From: Minicystis rosea
GTDB lineage: Bacteria > Myxococcota_A > Polyangia > Polyangiales > Polyangiaceae
DNA length: 64,000 nt
Assembly (NCBI GenBank): GCA_001931535.1
Contig: CP016211.1
Coordinates: 15,825,501-15,889,500, forward strand
Reading direction: 5' to 3'
Of this stretch, positions 34,187-44,159 are shown piece by piece. The notes below the pieces were generated by a model, which was not told the origin of the DNA, searched no databases, and was given only the letters and a program-made list of their open reading frames with translations. How positions within the stretch are numbered: position 1 is the first letter of the stretch; each line of letters opens with the position of its first letter. Made by a program: the position numbers and the translations under genes.

Positions 34187-36520
34187 CTACCAGGGGGCGC
34201 CGAGCTTACCGATCCTTCCCGCCAACCGCGCCACGAGCGCCTGGAGCTGCACGGGCTCGATCGGCTTCGACGCGTAGCTCGTGAAGCCGGCGCGGAGGGC
34301 CTTCGTCCGGTCTTCCTCGCGGCTGTACGCGGTCAGGGCCAGCGCGGGGATCCGCCCGCCTTCGGCTGCGGGGAGGCGCTGGATCTCGCGAATCAACGCG
34401 TAGCCATCCACTCCGGGCATCCCGATGTCGCTCACGAGCACGTCGAAGCGCGCGTGACGGAGCATGTCGAGCGCCTCGGCTGCGGCGCCGACCGTCGTGA
34501 CGTCGGCGCGGCACTCGTCGAGCACCGAGCGCAGGAGGATGCGGGTGTCTTCCTCGTCATCCACCACCAGGACGCGCAGCCCGTCGAGCGGTGGGCGGAC
34601 GGGCGTGGGAGGCGCGGGCGGAGACGCCGCGTCGGGTGGCGGTGGGGCGTGCGGCGCCGTCGGGATTGTCACGGTGAACGTCGCGCCGCGGCCCTCGCCC
34701 TCGCTCGCGGCGCGCACGGTGCCGCCGTGAAGCTCGACGATGTGCTTCACGATGGCGAGGCCGAGGCCGAGGCCGCCGTGGACGCGCGTGGTGCTGCTGT
34801 CCGCCTGCCGAAAGCGCTCGAACACGTGGGGGAGGAAATCAGGCCGGATCCCTCGTCCCGTGTCCGCGACGACGATCTGCGCACACGGCCCTTCGTGCGC
34901 GACGCGGACCTCGACGCGACCCCCCTGCGCCGTGAACTTGATCGCGTTCGTGAGCAGGTTGAACACGAGCTGCAGCAGCCGGTCTTCGTCCCCGACGACC
35001 ACCGCGCGCGCGCCGAGCGCCGCCGAGAGCGCGACGCCCTTGGCGTCTGCGGCGGTCTGCACCGCTTCCAGCGCGCTGTCGACGAGCCGTGTGAGGTCGA
35101 CCGGCGCGACGCTGAGGCGGAGCTTGCCCGTGATGATGCGGCTGATGTCGAACACGTCCTCGATGAGCCGGGTCTGGGTCACCGCGTTGCGCTCGATGGT
35201 CTCGATCGCGCGCGCCTGCTTCGCCGGCGAGAGCGCGCCGCCCCGGAGCAGCCGGGCCCAACCGAGGATCGCGTTGAGCGGCGTGCGCAGCTCGTGGCTG
35301 ACGCTGGCGAGGAACTCGTCCTTGGCGCGGTTGGCCTGCTCGGCGATCTTGAGCAGGTTCTGGTGCTCCGTCATGTCGATCGAGATGCCGCCCGTGCCGA
35401 GCATCTGCATCGACGCGTCGAAGATCGGGAACTTGATGGTGCTGTACGGCCGCGCTTCGGCCCCCTCGAATCCAGAGATCTCCTCGACATCGACGCGTTG
35501 CCCGCCCTGGATCACGCGCCGGTCGCTCTCGCGCACCCGGGACGCGAACGGCTCGGGGAAGATCTCTTCGTCGGTCCGGCCGAGCACGTGCTCGCGTGGG
35601 ATGCCGCAGACCTGCTCGTACGCTCGGTTCACGAGCTGCATGCGTCCCTCGAGATCCTTGAGGTAGATGACGGCCGGCGCGTGCTCGACGATGGCCTCGA
35701 GCCGCGCCCGGTTCTCCGCGAGCGCGCAGAGGGCCTCTGCCTGCTGTGCTTCGAGGCGCTTCTGCTCGGAGACGTCGCGCGCAACCACGATCACGGCGTC
35801 ACTTCCCTCGTATCGCATCATCCGCGCGGCCACCTCGACATCGATCTGCGAGCCGTCGGCGCGGACCATCTTCTCCACGACCCTCGGCACGCTGCCGGAC
35901 TTCGCGATCATCGCGATCCGCTCGCGGATGAGCGCGTGGCAGGAGGGGGCGAAGAGGCTGAAGTGGGACAGGCCGATCAGGGAAGAGAGCGGACGTCCGA
36001 GCATGGCAGCGAGGGTCTCGTTCGCGAACACCACCCGCCCCTCGCTGTGGATGAAGATCCCGTCGGGCGATAGCTCCACGAGCGCGCGGTACGTCTCGGA
36101 CTCGCGCGCCGCGCGCTTCTGGTCGGTGATGTCGACGTTGAGGCCGACCCACTTGACCACCGTCCCGCTGTCGTCCAGGACCGGCATGCCGCGCGCGACC
36201 GTGTCGCGGTACACGCCGTCGTGGCGACGCACGCGGTACTCGACCTCGTATTGGCTCCGGCTCGCGACCGCTACCCTCCAGACCTCGGCTGCTCGGGCAC
36301 GGTCGTCCGGGTGAAGCGCGTCGAGCCAACCATTGCCCTTCATCTGCTCGTGGCTCTGTCCGGTGAACGCGCGCCACGAAGGCGAGTCCTCGACAATCCT
36401 GCCGTCCGGCGAGGTCGTCCACATCGCCTGGCTGTTGCCGTCGGACGGGCGGCCGGATCCAGCATCGATTTCGGTCCGAGCGTCTGGCCGCTCGTCGCCG
36501 CGGCGACCCCCTGTGCTCAA
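34187..36520 (-). CDS. Hybrid sensor histidine kinase/response regulator with three PAS domains
   Basis: A 777-residue cytoplasmic signalling protein (no membrane segments). PAS domains lie at roughly 30-138, 143-258 and 272-390, the first two with PAC-like NVDITDQK and VARDVSEQK ends. HisKA has the phosphorylated His at about 409 (SVSHELRTPLN). HATPase_c shows NLLTNAIKF (N box) and DTGRGI, GLGLGLAI (G boxes). A C-terminal receiver begins at RVLVVDDEED and has the phospho-acceptor Asp at about 698 (SDIGMPG) and the Lys in YASKPI. No HPt domain is present, so phosphate must pass to a separate partner. The start is a TTG with a G-rich ribosome site. Confidence 0.93.
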   Translation of the reverse strand: MSTGGRRGDERPDARTEIDAGSGRPSDGNSQAMWTTSPDGRIVEDSPSWRAFTGQSHEQMKGNGWLDALHPDDRARAAEVWRVAVASRSQYEVEYRVRRHDGVYRDTVARGMPVLDDSGTVVKWVGLNVDITDQKRAARESETYRALVELSPDGIFIHSEGRVVFANETLAAMLGRPLSSLIGLSHFSLFAPSCHALIRERIAMIAKSGSVPRVVEKMVRADGSQIDVEVAARMMRYEGSDAVIVVARDVSEQKRLEAQQAEALCALAENRARLEAIVEHAPAVIYLKDLEGRMQLVNRAYEQVCGIPREHVLGRTDEEIFPEPFASRVRESDRRVIQGGQRVDVEEISGFEGAEARPYSTIKFPIFDASMQMLGTGGISIDMTEHQNLLKIAEQANRAKDEFLASVSHELRTPLNAILGWARLLRGGALSPAKQARAIETIERNAVTQTRLIEDVFDISRIITGKLRLSVAPVDLTRLVDSALEAVQTAADAKGVALSAALGARAVVVGDEDRLLQLVFNLLTNAIKFTAQGGRVEVRVAHEGPCAQIVVADTGRGIRPDFLPHVFERFRQADSSTTRVHGGLGLGLAIVKHIVELHGGTVRAASEGEGRGATFTVTIPTAPHAPPPPDAASPPAPPTPVRPPLDGLRVLVVDDEEDTRILLRSVLDECRADVTTVGAAAEALDMLRHARFDVLVSDIGMPGVDGYALIREIQRLPAAEGGRIPALALTAYSREEDRTKALRAGFTSYASKPIEPVQLQALVARLAGRIGKLGAPW

Positions 36521-36965
36521 CGTATCCCCCCAAGGTAGTCTAGGCGATGGGCGCGGCCCGAGCTAACCGCTTTGCGTGGGAGCAGCGCACGGCATCCCGA
36601 TGCGCACGAACGTTGGCGTGATCGCACCGGGCGCGTGAGGCACTCGCGTTGCCGGCTCCGGTCGATCACTTGGAGACGAGCGCGCCACCCTCGACGGCGG
36701 CATTTGCTCGACGGGAAGGCCACATGCGTCGCGGCGAGGAACGCGATCCCGACTGCGACCAAGATCGGCAACGCGTTGCGATGGTGCGTGGGCTGTCGCT
36801 CGACGGCATGACGCTGACCTCCGAGCGCGATCGGATGGCCAATATCGCGTTCTGGCGAGTCGTCCGCGAACGGTTACGGTGTGCGTTGTTCACTCGATCG
36901 GCCGCCGTCTGCTCGATGCTGGGCACGCCGCTCTCGAGCAAGGTGGGGCGTCGAAAGAGTGCCTG
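36521..36965. other. Intergenic, 445 bases, no gene found
   Basis: The space between the kinase start and the end of the RCC1 lipoprotein gene, both on the minus strand. Open frames on both strands are shadows without family features. The kinase promoter should lie within its first 150 bases, but I cannot assign it. Confidence 0.5.
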
Positions 36966-39169
36966 TCAGGGCGCCCAGGTGCTGACCGCGACGGGCGTGG
37001 GGCTGTCGTTCGTGGAGTCGTTGCCGAGCTGGCCGTTGGCGTTGTAGCCCCAGCACTGGACGCCGCCGTTCACCCACGCACAGGTGTGGTTCATGCCCGG
37101 GGCGATGGTCGTCACACCGCTGGTGAGGCCCAGGACCTGCGTGGGCGCGTGGCGGTCGGTTGTGGAGCCGTCGCCGAGCTGGCCCAAGCCGTTGGACCCC
37201 CAGCACTGGATGCCGCCGTTGACCAGCGCGCACGTGTGATAGCCGACGGCGGCGATGGCCTGCACGCCGCTCGTGAGACCCTGGACCTGGACGGGCACGT
37301 GGCTCTCGGTCGTGGAACCGTCGCCGAGCTGGCCACTGCCGTTGCTTCCCCAGCACTGGACGCCGCCGTTGACGAGCGCGCAGGCGTGATAATAGCCCCC
37401 AGCGATGGCCTGCACGCCGGTCGTGAGGCCCTGGACCTGGGCGGGCACGTGGCTCTCGGTCGTGGAGCCATTGCCGAGCTGACCGACGTCGTTGTACCCC
37501 AGCACCGGACGCCGCCGTTCACCAGAGCGCAGGTGTGGTGGGCGCCCATGACGATCGCCTGCACGCCGCTTCCGAGGCCCACGACCCCTCTGGGCACGGT
37601 GCTGCCGGCGGTGTCGCCGGTCCCGAGCTGGCCCAGGCCGTTGTCGCCCCAGCATCGGGCCCCGCCGCTGACCACCGCGCACGTGTGATCGTAGCTCGCG
37701 GCGATCGCCTGCACGCCGCTTCCGAGGCCCACGACCCCTCTGGGCACGGTGCTGTCGGCCGTGTCGCCGGTCCCGAGCAGGCCGCCGTTGTAGCCCCAGC
37801 ATTGAGCGCTGCCATTGACCACCGCGCACGAGTGATAGAAGCCCGCGGAGACAGCCTGTACACCGCTTTCGAGACCCACGACGTGGACCGGCACGAAGCT
37901 GTCTGCCGTGTCGCCGGTCCCGAGCCGGCCGTCGGCGTTGCGCCCCCAGCATTGGGCGCCGCCGCCGACCACCGCGCACGTGTGGGCCTGGCCAACGGAG
38001 AGAGCGCCGCCCGGGATCGAGCACACGTTCGACGTGGGATCGCAGGCGCCGTTCGCGCAGTCGGAGCTCGCCGCGCACGTCTGGCCGCCGGCGCAGGCCG
38101 GGCAGGTGCCGCCGCCGCAGTCGACGTCGGTCTCGGTGCCGTTCTGGATCCCATCGGTGCAGGAGGAGATGCAGATGCCGCCGCCGTCACACATCGAGCC
38201 GCCGCTCTGGTTGCACACGGTGCCGGCGGGGGCGGGGACGTGAGCCGGGACGCCGTTGCTGCACACGTCCATCGTGCACTGGTTGCCGTCCTCGGCCGGC
38301 AGGTCGATGTCGTCATTGACGACGATGACGTTGCCGATGCCGTCGCACACAGCTCGTTTGCAGTCGCCGGCAGCTTGCGCGGTCAACGGCGTGCCTACGG
38401 GGGCGAAGACGACTCCGCAGGAGCCTGCCGTGCACGCGCGAGCCTGGCAGTCGGTGTCGAGGCCGGGGCAGTCGAAGGGGGTCTGACATTGCGCCTGCGC
38501 GCAGACGCCGTTGGTGCAGATGCCGGACTGGCAGTCGGCGCCGGCCAAGCACGCTTCGCCCGATTGGCAGGGGACGCATGGACCGCCGCAGTCGACGTCT
38601 GTCTCCGCGCCGTTCTTGACGGCGTCCGTACAGGATGCCGGCGGGCCCGACTGGCAGGCTCCCGCCACGCACGACTGCGAGCAGCACTCCGCGGCGGAGA
38701 GGCACGGCGCGCCGTCCGCGCGGCAAGAGGGCTCGTCGTCCCAGTCGACGTCGACGTCGGCCTTGCCATTCCGGTGCATCGTCAATTGCACCACCACCGG
38801 CTGCACGTTGTTCACCGACGCGAGCACGGCGTCGCTGTTCCACGTGGGCGAGCTCGCAGGCAGCACCGCGGCGCACGTCCCCTGATAGGCATTGCCGAGA
38901 AAGCTCACTGTGCCCACGGGCAGGCCGTGCATGTCGAGCACCGTGCTCTGGCCGGGCACCACATCGATCGACTGCGTCACTGTGTGGCTGCCGGTGGCCG
39001 TCACCGCGATGCAGCCCACGCTACCGTCGGTGGGGACTTGGCTGATGGCGATTTGCGCCACCCCCGTGTCCCCATCGCCTTCGGCGGCGTTCGAACAACC
39101 CGTCTCGAAAACCGGCGCTCCTGCGGCGAGCGCGAGCGCGCCGAGACACGCAAACCGTCTCATGAACAT
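36966..39169 (-). CDS. Cys-rich RCC1-repeat lipoprotein, one apparent frameshift
   Basis: Restored length about 734 residues. The ATG at 39169 follows a GGGAG ribosome site. The N-terminus has a signal peptide (FACLGALALAAGAP) ending near ETGC, a non-ideal lipobox. Residues of about 170-390 are Cys-rich myxobacterial repeats, with NGAETDVDCGGPCVPC and NGTETDVDCGGGTCPAC. The C-terminal 340 residues are seven or so RCC1-type propeller blades (HTCAVV..G.QCWG.N..GQLG.G, then VVGLESGVQAVSAG). The frame breaks at 37497-37500, where TGG GGC TAC reads TGG GGT AC because one C is missing; the RCC1 pattern continues in the next frame to a proper stop. Probably a surface adhesion or scaffold protein. 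Confidence 0.85.
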
Positions 39170-39753
39170 GATTCTTCTCCCTTTCGAGCGAGGCCCGAGA
39201 CCCCGAGGACACACGGGCTCCGTGTGCGCAGCCGACGCAAACGGGGGCGGGGCGTCAAGCGGTATCTCGCCTCATTGCAGCAGACGACGGAATCCGGATA
39301 TCGACACGAGCCTAAACCAGCGAGCGTGGCTCTCGAACAACTAGGACACTCCCACGCCGTGCCGCGCGGTGTACGCCTGTTGTTCGAGAAGCGTGAACGG
39401 TCATTGGGACTGACGAATCGAGTGCGAGAGAAGGACTTCGGCGCCGTCGTCGTGCGAGCCATGGGACGAGCGGACCATCGATGTTCATGCGACTCCCTTG
39501 GCGTCTTGGAACAACCGTGGTGGAGCCGTGTACGTTGCCAGAGGCGACACGATTGCTATCGTCGGCACATCGAGGTCACGCACGGGAGGAGGCCGGCGCA
39601 CCATCCGCTGCGCCGCCCCCTCGTTGTCCTGATGGCATCCTTCAGGCTGCGCGCAGGTCTTCACACGCCGCGATGGGGAGCTGTCGCGACATCGGTGATC
39701 GAGGTCCCCGCGAGCACGCTTACCGCGGATGCTCCCGACGGCGAGCGCGCCGC
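39170..39753. other. Intergenic, 584 bases, with one inverted repeat
   Basis: No gene recognised. It contains the upstream region of the RCC1 lipoprotein gene, the tail end of the LysR gene being at 39754. It is slightly less GC-rich than its surroundings around 39290-39400, where a perfect inverted repeat sits. Confidence 0.5.
39331..39389. repeat. Perfect 11-bp inverted repeat, 37-base loop
   Basis: The arms are TCTCGAACAAC (39331-39341) and GTTGTTCGAGA (39379-39389). It lies about 165-220 bases upstream of the RCC1 lipoprotein start. It is too widely spaced for a simple operator and has no T-run, so its role is unknown; it may be an mRNA leader hairpin or a remnant of mobile DNA. Confidence 0.6.
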
Positions 39754-40716
39754 TTAGTCTTGGTGGCGACGTGGACGTGCTCGCGCGGGGGCACCCTTCG
39801 GGCTGCGCTTGGCCGAGGCCGGCATCGTTGGAGCCTCCAACGGGCCCATGCCGTCGAGGAAGGCGCGGATGCGGGGCGAGCCGCGCAACCGGGCGCTGTA
39901 CATCGCCCACAGCGCTGTCGGCGGCGACTCCCACTCTGGGAGCACCCGCTGCAGGAGGCCGCTCTCGCAGTCTGCGGCGACAAGCCATGAGGGGAGCATT
40001 GCGACGCCTGCACCTCCACGGGCGAGATCGCGGAGCACCAAGGGCGTGGTGGTGCGCAGGGGGCCGCGCACCTCCACGGCGCGCTCCTCGGCGCCGCGCA
40101 CGAGGACCCACTGGAGAGGCACGCCGCCCCCGGGAGCCACGATGAGGCAGTCGTGGCGGACGAGGTCACTCGGGTCGTGTGGGATGCCGCGCTCCCGCAG
40201 GTAAGCCGGCGAGGCCACGACGAGCCGGTGGAAGCGAAAGAGCGGCTGAGCCACGACGGCGGTGCTGTCCGGCGGGGGAGAGCCGCCACGGATGGCCAGG
40301 TCGACACCGTCGCCGACGAGATCGATGAGGCGGTCTTCGATGCGGAGGTCGATCAAGAGCCGGGGATGCCGCCGCAACAGGGTGGGCAGGCGCGGCGCGA
40401 GCAGCATGCTCGCCGTGGTCACGGAGGCGCTCACCACCAGCGTCCCGTGGACCTCGGCCCCTTCGCGCACCGACGCCTTGGCGTCGTCCACCTCGTGCAG
40501 GATGCCGATCGCGCGCTCGTACCACCGGCGCCCGGCGTCCGTGACCGAGAGCCGGCGCGAGGAGCGGAGGACGAGCGTGGCCCCGAGCTCCCGCTCGAGC
40601 GCGCCGATCTGACGGCTCACCGCGGCGAGCGAGATGCGCTGCTCCCGCGCTGCCGCGGAGAGGCTGCCGGACTCCACCACGCGGACGAACGTCGCCATTT
40701 GCGCGAGCAGATCCAT
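39754..40716 (-). CDS. LysR-family transcriptional regulator
   Basis: A 320-residue LysR regulator. The N-terminal winged HTH is LLAQMATFVRVVESGSLSAA, then LAAVSRQIGALERELGATL. The effector-binding domain follows (GTLVVSASVTTASMLLAPRL; LVGDGVDLAIRGGSPP; VVASPAYLRERGIPHDPSDL). The C-terminal 25 residues are a basic Lys/Arg/Pro tail. It is divergent from an SDR gene at 40847. The gap between them carries a perfect palindrome, the usual arrangement for a LysR regulator that controls the neighbouring gene and itself. The ATG at 40716 fits the family opening MDLL.QM..FV.V. Confidence 0.92.
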   Translation of the reverse strand: MDLLAQMATFVRVVESGSLSAAAREQRISLAAVSRQIGALERELGATLVLRSSRRLSVTDAGRRWYERAIGILHEVDDAKASVREGAEVHGTLVVSASVTTASMLLAPRLPTLLRRHPRLLIDLRIEDRLIDLVGDGVDLAIRGGSPPPDSTAVVAQPLFRFHRLVVASPAYLRERGIPHDPSDLVRHDCLIVAPGGGVPLQWVLVRGAEERAVEVRGPLRTTTPLVLRDLARGGAGVAMLPSWLVAADCESGLLQRVLPEWESPPTALWAMYSARLRGSPRIRAFLDGMGPLEAPTMPASAKRSPKGAPARARPRRHQD

Positions 40717-40746
40717 CGTGGCCGGCACTCTTGGGGATCCTCTCGC

Positions 40747-40771
40747 GGCACGCAAGGATGCCTTGCGTGCC
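40747..40771. promoter_or_regulatory. 25-bp palindrome, probable LysR operator
   Basis: Perfect arms GGCACGCAAGG (40747-40757) and CCTTGCGTGCC (40761-40771) around ATG. It lies centrally in the 130-base gap between the divergent LysR (start 40716) and SDR (start 40847) genes, 30 and 75 bases from the two starts. A site at this position and with such symmetry is most simply the binding site of the adjacent LysR protein. Confidence 0.75.
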
Positions 40772-40846
40772 CACAGCCTACCGAGGCGCCGTGCCGAGAT
40801 GCAGAGTCCGGGGGCGTTCAACCTCTCTCGACAACGAGGAGATCCC

Positions 40847-41560
40847 ATGAAGATCGACAACACCGTAGCTCTCGTCACCGGCGCCAACCGAGGCATCGGT
40901 CGCGCTCTCGTCCTCGCCCTCCGCGATGCGGGCGCAAAGCGCATCTATGCGACGGCCCGTCGCCCCGAGCAGGTCGACACGGCAGGCGGGGTGGTCGTCC
41001 CGCTGGCGCTCGACGTGAACGACCCTCACGCCATCGCCCGCGTCGCCGCCGAGGTGCAGGACGTCACCCTCCTCGTGAACAATGCCGGCGTTCAAGCCTC
41101 GCAGAGCGTGCTGACGAGCCCGCTTTCGCGCATCCAGGAGGACTTCACCACCAACGTCTTCGGGACGCTCGCCCTCACGCGGGCGCTCCTGCCGGCGTTG
41201 GAGCGCGCCGGCGGCGGAGCCGTCGTCAACGTGCTGTCGGTGGTCTCGCTGGCCAGCATGCCGGCCGTTGGCGGGTACTCCGCCTCCAAGGCAGCCGCCA
41301 TGTCGCTGACGCAGGCGCTGCGCGGTGAGCTCGCGAAGCGGGGGATCCGGGTGCACGGCGTCTTCCCCGGGCCCGTCGACACGGAGATGGCGAAGAACAT
41401 CCAGCTCCCCAAGACCTCGCCCGAGGCCGTCGCGCGAGCCATCCTCGAGGGCGTCGCGCGCGGCGACGAGGACATCCTCCCCGATCCCACGTCGCGCGAG
41501 GTGTTTGCCGTGTGGTCGCGCGATCCCAAGAGCGTGGAGCGCCAGCTCGCGGCCATCTAA
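40847..41560 (+). CDS. Short-chain dehydrogenase/reductase (SDR)
   Basis: A 237-residue classical SDR. The Rossmann motif is TGANRGIG at residues 11-18, LLVNNAG lies at about 73-79, the catalytic Ser is in VLSVVSLASMP, and YSASK gives the Tyr-Lys pair. The sequence around residue 185 (PGPVDTEMAKN) is the usual substrate-side loop. An AGGAG ribosome site precedes the ATG. It probably reduces or oxidises a small carbonyl or alcohol compound with NAD(P). It is divergent from the LysR gene and ends in a hairpin. The SDR at 47603-48313 is a paralogue with the same general architecture, so both may act on similar substrates. Confidence 0.92.
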   Translation: MKIDNTVALVTGANRGIGRALVLALRDAGAKRIYATARRPEQVDTAGGVVVPLALDVNDPHAIARVAAEVQDVTLLVNNAGVQASQSVLTSPLSRIQEDFTTNVFGTLALTRALLPALERAGGGAVVNVLSVVSLASMPAVGGYSASKAAAMSLTQALRGELAKRGIRVHGVFPGPVDTEMAKNIQLPKTSPEAVARAILEGVARGDEDILPDPTSREVFAVWSRDPKSVERQLAAI

Positions 41561-41588
41561 ATCAGCGGTCAAACGCTCGCTGATTTAG
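41557..41588 (+). terminator. Hairpin overlapping the SDR stop codon
   Basis: Perfect 11-bp inverted repeat, CTAAATCAGCG (41557-41567) and CGCTGATTTAG (41578-41588), with a 10-base loop. It starts within the last codons of the SDR gene. There is no T-run, so it may be a processing or Rho-related hairpin rather than a classical terminator. Confidence 0.6.
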
Positions 41589-41705
41589 TGCTCGAGGACA
41601 CCCGTCCCAAGCGGCGGCGATCCTCGACACCAGGACGTCGACGCGTACCTCGATGGCTGCCTCGGCGATGCGCTGCGCGACCTGTTCCGCGTGCTCGGGC
41701 GCAGG

Positions 41706-42563
41706 TCACGCCCGACGGAACACTTGGGCGTGATCGCGGGCGAACGCTTCGAAGCTGCGCGGCGCTCGCCCGGTGATGCGCAGAACGGTGTCGGTCACGC
41801 GATCCTCGGCGCCCTCGCGGATGGCGGCGTCGAGCCCGACCAGAAGCTCTGCGTAGCGCTTGGGCAGGCCCGCCGTTTCCATCCGGCGCCGAGCCTCGAC
41901 GTCGTCCACTGGCACGTGCCGCATGGACCTACCGGTGACGCGCGCGAGGATCGCCGCCACGTCCGCGTAACCGAGTGCCTCCGGCCCGGTGATCACATGG
42001 GCCGTGTCGTGCGGCGTCTCGTCCGCGAGCGCGCGCACCGCGACCTCCGCGATGTCCTCTGCATCCACGAAGCCCACCCGCCCCGAGCCCGTCGAGGTCA
42101 CCACCACTCCGTCGCCCATGAGGCTCGCTCCGTGCGGGTGCCGCGCGTCGACGAAGTTGTTCATGAACCACGAGGGCTTCAGGATCGTCCACCCGGGCGC
42201 GCGCTCGCGCAGGAAGCGCTCCACCGTGCCCAGGCCGGGCGCGCCCTCGGGAATGGCCGAAGAGCTGAGGAGCACCATGCGCTGCGCGCCGCTCGCCAGC
42301 GCGCGCTCCAGGAACGGCAGCATGAGCGGCGCGGGATCCTCCACCATCGCGGGCGCGACCAGGTAAACGCGATCCACGCCGGCGAGCGCAGGCTCGTGCG
42401 TCGAGGTGTCAGCCCAGTCGAAGCGCACGTGCGCGCCTCCGTGCTCGGGCGAGGGGGCCGCGCGGCTCGCGGTGCGCGAGGCCACGCTGAGCTCCGACAG
42501 GCGCGCGGCAATGCGACGGCCGGTGTTGCCAGTTCCGCCCGTGATCAGGACGCGGCCACTCAC
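41706..42563 (-). CDS. NmrA-like NAD(P)-binding protein (atypical SDR)
   Basis: A 285-residue NmrA/NAD(P)H-binding family protein. The N-terminal dinucleotide site is VLITGGTGNTGRRIAARL. It also has VDRVYLVAPAM, FLERALASGAQRMVLLSSSA, ILKPSWFMNNF and VDAEDIAEVAVRALAD, the standard signposts of QorB/NmrA-type proteins. It starts at a GTG overlapping the stop of the SnoaL-like gene, so the two are translationally coupled. Such proteins either reduce quinones or sense NAD(P) redox state; the sequence does not decide which. The AraC regulator at 43129 is divergent from the pair. Confidence 0.88.
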   Translation of the reverse strand: MSGRVLITGGTGNTGRRIAARLSELSVASRTASRAAPSPEHGGAHVRFDWADTSTHEPALAGVDRVYLVAPAMVEDPAPLMLPFLERALASGAQRMVLLSSSAIPEGAPGLGTVERFLRERAPGWTILKPSWFMNNFVDARHPHGASLMGDGVVVTSTGSGRVGFVDAEDIAEVAVRALADETPHDTAHVITGPEALGYADVAAILARVTGRSMRHVPVDDVEARRRMETAGLPKRYAELLVGLDAAIREGAEDRVTDTVLRITGRAPRSFEAFARDHAQVFRRA

Positions 42564-43003
42564 GGCACAGCTCCCGCCGGCGTGAGGCTCTGCGCGCCCT
42601 CGAAGGCCCGCAGCGCCGGCCCGACGTTCCAGTACTCGCGGTAGTGGACGATCTTGCCCGCCTGCGTACGCAGCACCATCACGTAATCCTGCTCATAGTG
42701 CTTGCCCGTGGCCGCGATGGTGGCCGTGCCGTGCACCTCGGCCAGCACGACGTCGGGATCGGACGTGAGGTAGCGGCGCAGGTCGTGGAACGCGAGGCCG
42801 AGAAAGCTCTGCGGAGCGGGGCGGAAATAGGTGTCGATGGCGGCCTTGCCCTCGAGCCGGGCCTTCATCCCGGGCATGGCATAGGGGAACTCCACCACCG
42901 CGTCGTCGGCGAAGAGCGAAAGCCAGCGGTCCATATCCTTGCCGATGAGCGCGAGGTGCTCGTCGAGCGCCTGCGCGGCGTTTCGCTGTGCGTTGGTCGT
43001 CAT
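42560..43003 (-). CDS. SnoaL/NTF2-like protein
   Basis: A 147-residue protein with the NTF2-like cone fold: LDEHLALIGKDMDRWLSLFA near the start, DAVVEFPYAMPG, then GKAAIDTYFRP and VLRTQAGKIVHYREYWN, which is typical of SnoaL-like proteins that bind small hydrophobic molecules. The ATG at 43003 is supported by an AGAGG upstream. It is the first gene of a two-gene operon with the NmrA-like gene and is divergent from the AraC gene. Another SnoaL-like gene lies at 45365-45736; the two share the fold but little sequence. Confidence 0.85.
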   Translation of the reverse strand: MTTNAQRNAAQALDEHLALIGKDMDRWLSLFADDAVVEFPYAMPGMKARLEGKAAIDTYFRPAPQSFLGLAFHDLRRYLTSDPDVVLAEVHGTATIAATGKHYEQDYVMVLRTQAGKIVHYREYWNVGPALRAFEGAQSLTPAGAVP

Positions 43004-43128
43004 GGGAACCTCTTTCCGTGTCGAGGAGATGCCCGAACCGTAGCGACGCGGACTTTGCCGCGCGTCCGGATCACCCGCCCGCGCGTCCACGCGTGACCGG
43101 CAAGGTGCTGGGCGCTAGCGTGAGGGTC

Positions 43129-44054
43129 ATGGCAGCGGATCTCGACGAGCTGGCGCGGACGCTGCGTTTACACGGCAGCGAGGTCGTGCAGGCCGACCTG
43201 GGCGAGCGGTGGGGAAAGCGCCTGCCTCTGCAGAGCAAGGCGCGTGTCTACGCGGCGCTGCGCGGGGAGGTTGGGTGGGCGTGAAAGAGCACGCCTTTCC
43301 ACTGCGGCAAGGGGAGATGCTGTTCCTGCCGCGCGGTGACGCGCACTCGATCCGAGATCGACCGGGCACCGACCTGGGCCTCTCCGACGCCTATTGCAAG
43401 GCCCTGCGGCCGGCGGGCGCGAACGCGCTGCGTACGGAAGCGAGCCCCGAGACCCGCCTGATCGTGGTGGATTTGCAGTTCGACGCGGCGGGCGCGCCGT
43501 GGCTGTCGCTCCTGCCTTCGTTCGTGCATCTGGAGGGCTCGATGCCCGGCCTTCCCCGATGGCTGGCCGAGACCCTGCGGCTTCTGGCCGAGGCGCCCGA
43601 TCTCTCTCCCGCGCTGCGCGACGGCATTCTGGAAACGTTCGGGCACACCCTCTTCGCGCGCGCGCTGCGCACGCTGGGGTCATCGGTGTCCAGCGGCGAG
43701 GCGCTGCGGGACGAGCCCATCGCGGCCGCGCTGGCCGAGGTACGGGCCTCGCCGGAGGAGAGCTGGGAGCTCGGGGAGCTGGCGCGGCGGGTCGGCCTGT
43801 CGCGCTCGGCGTTCGCGGCGCGGACCACGGCCGTGCTTGGCGAGCCGCTGGGCAGCTACGTGCGCCGGCTGCGGCTGGAACGCGCGGCGGCGCTGCTGTC
43901 GGGAACGGCGCTGCCGGTGAAGGTCATCGGGGCGCGGGTCGGTTACGACAGCGAAGCGGCGTTTGCGAGGGCGTTCGCGCGCGCTTACGGCGTGAGCCCG
44001 CGGGAGCATCGACGGGTGTACATGGCCGGCCATGTGCACCTGGCGGCGGACTGA
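43129..44054 (+). CDS. AraC-family regulator with cupin N-terminus, one apparent frameshift
   Basis: Restored length about 308 residues. The N-terminal part (MAADLDELARTLRLHGSEVV, then ADLGERWGKRLPL, YAALRGEVGW) and the second frame (FPLRQGEMLFLPRGDAHSIRD) together form the Cupin_6-type sensing domain of this AraC subfamily. The C-terminal 100 residues have both HTHs (LGELARRVGLSRSAFAART; VKVIGARVGYDSEAAFARAFA). The frame breaks at 43277-43279: GGG where GGGG would restore WGVKEH. The gene is divergent from the SnoaL/NmrA operon, which it probably controls. If the break is real, the regulator is inactive. Confidence 0.85.
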
Positions 44055-44159
44055 GGCGCCGCAGCGCGTACGACGAGAGCGAAGAGATCGACGTCGTCGA
44101 GCAACGTGCGCCGAGCGCCCGCCCAACATCCCGCTCGAGCACGCTCATTCCTCGGCGGC

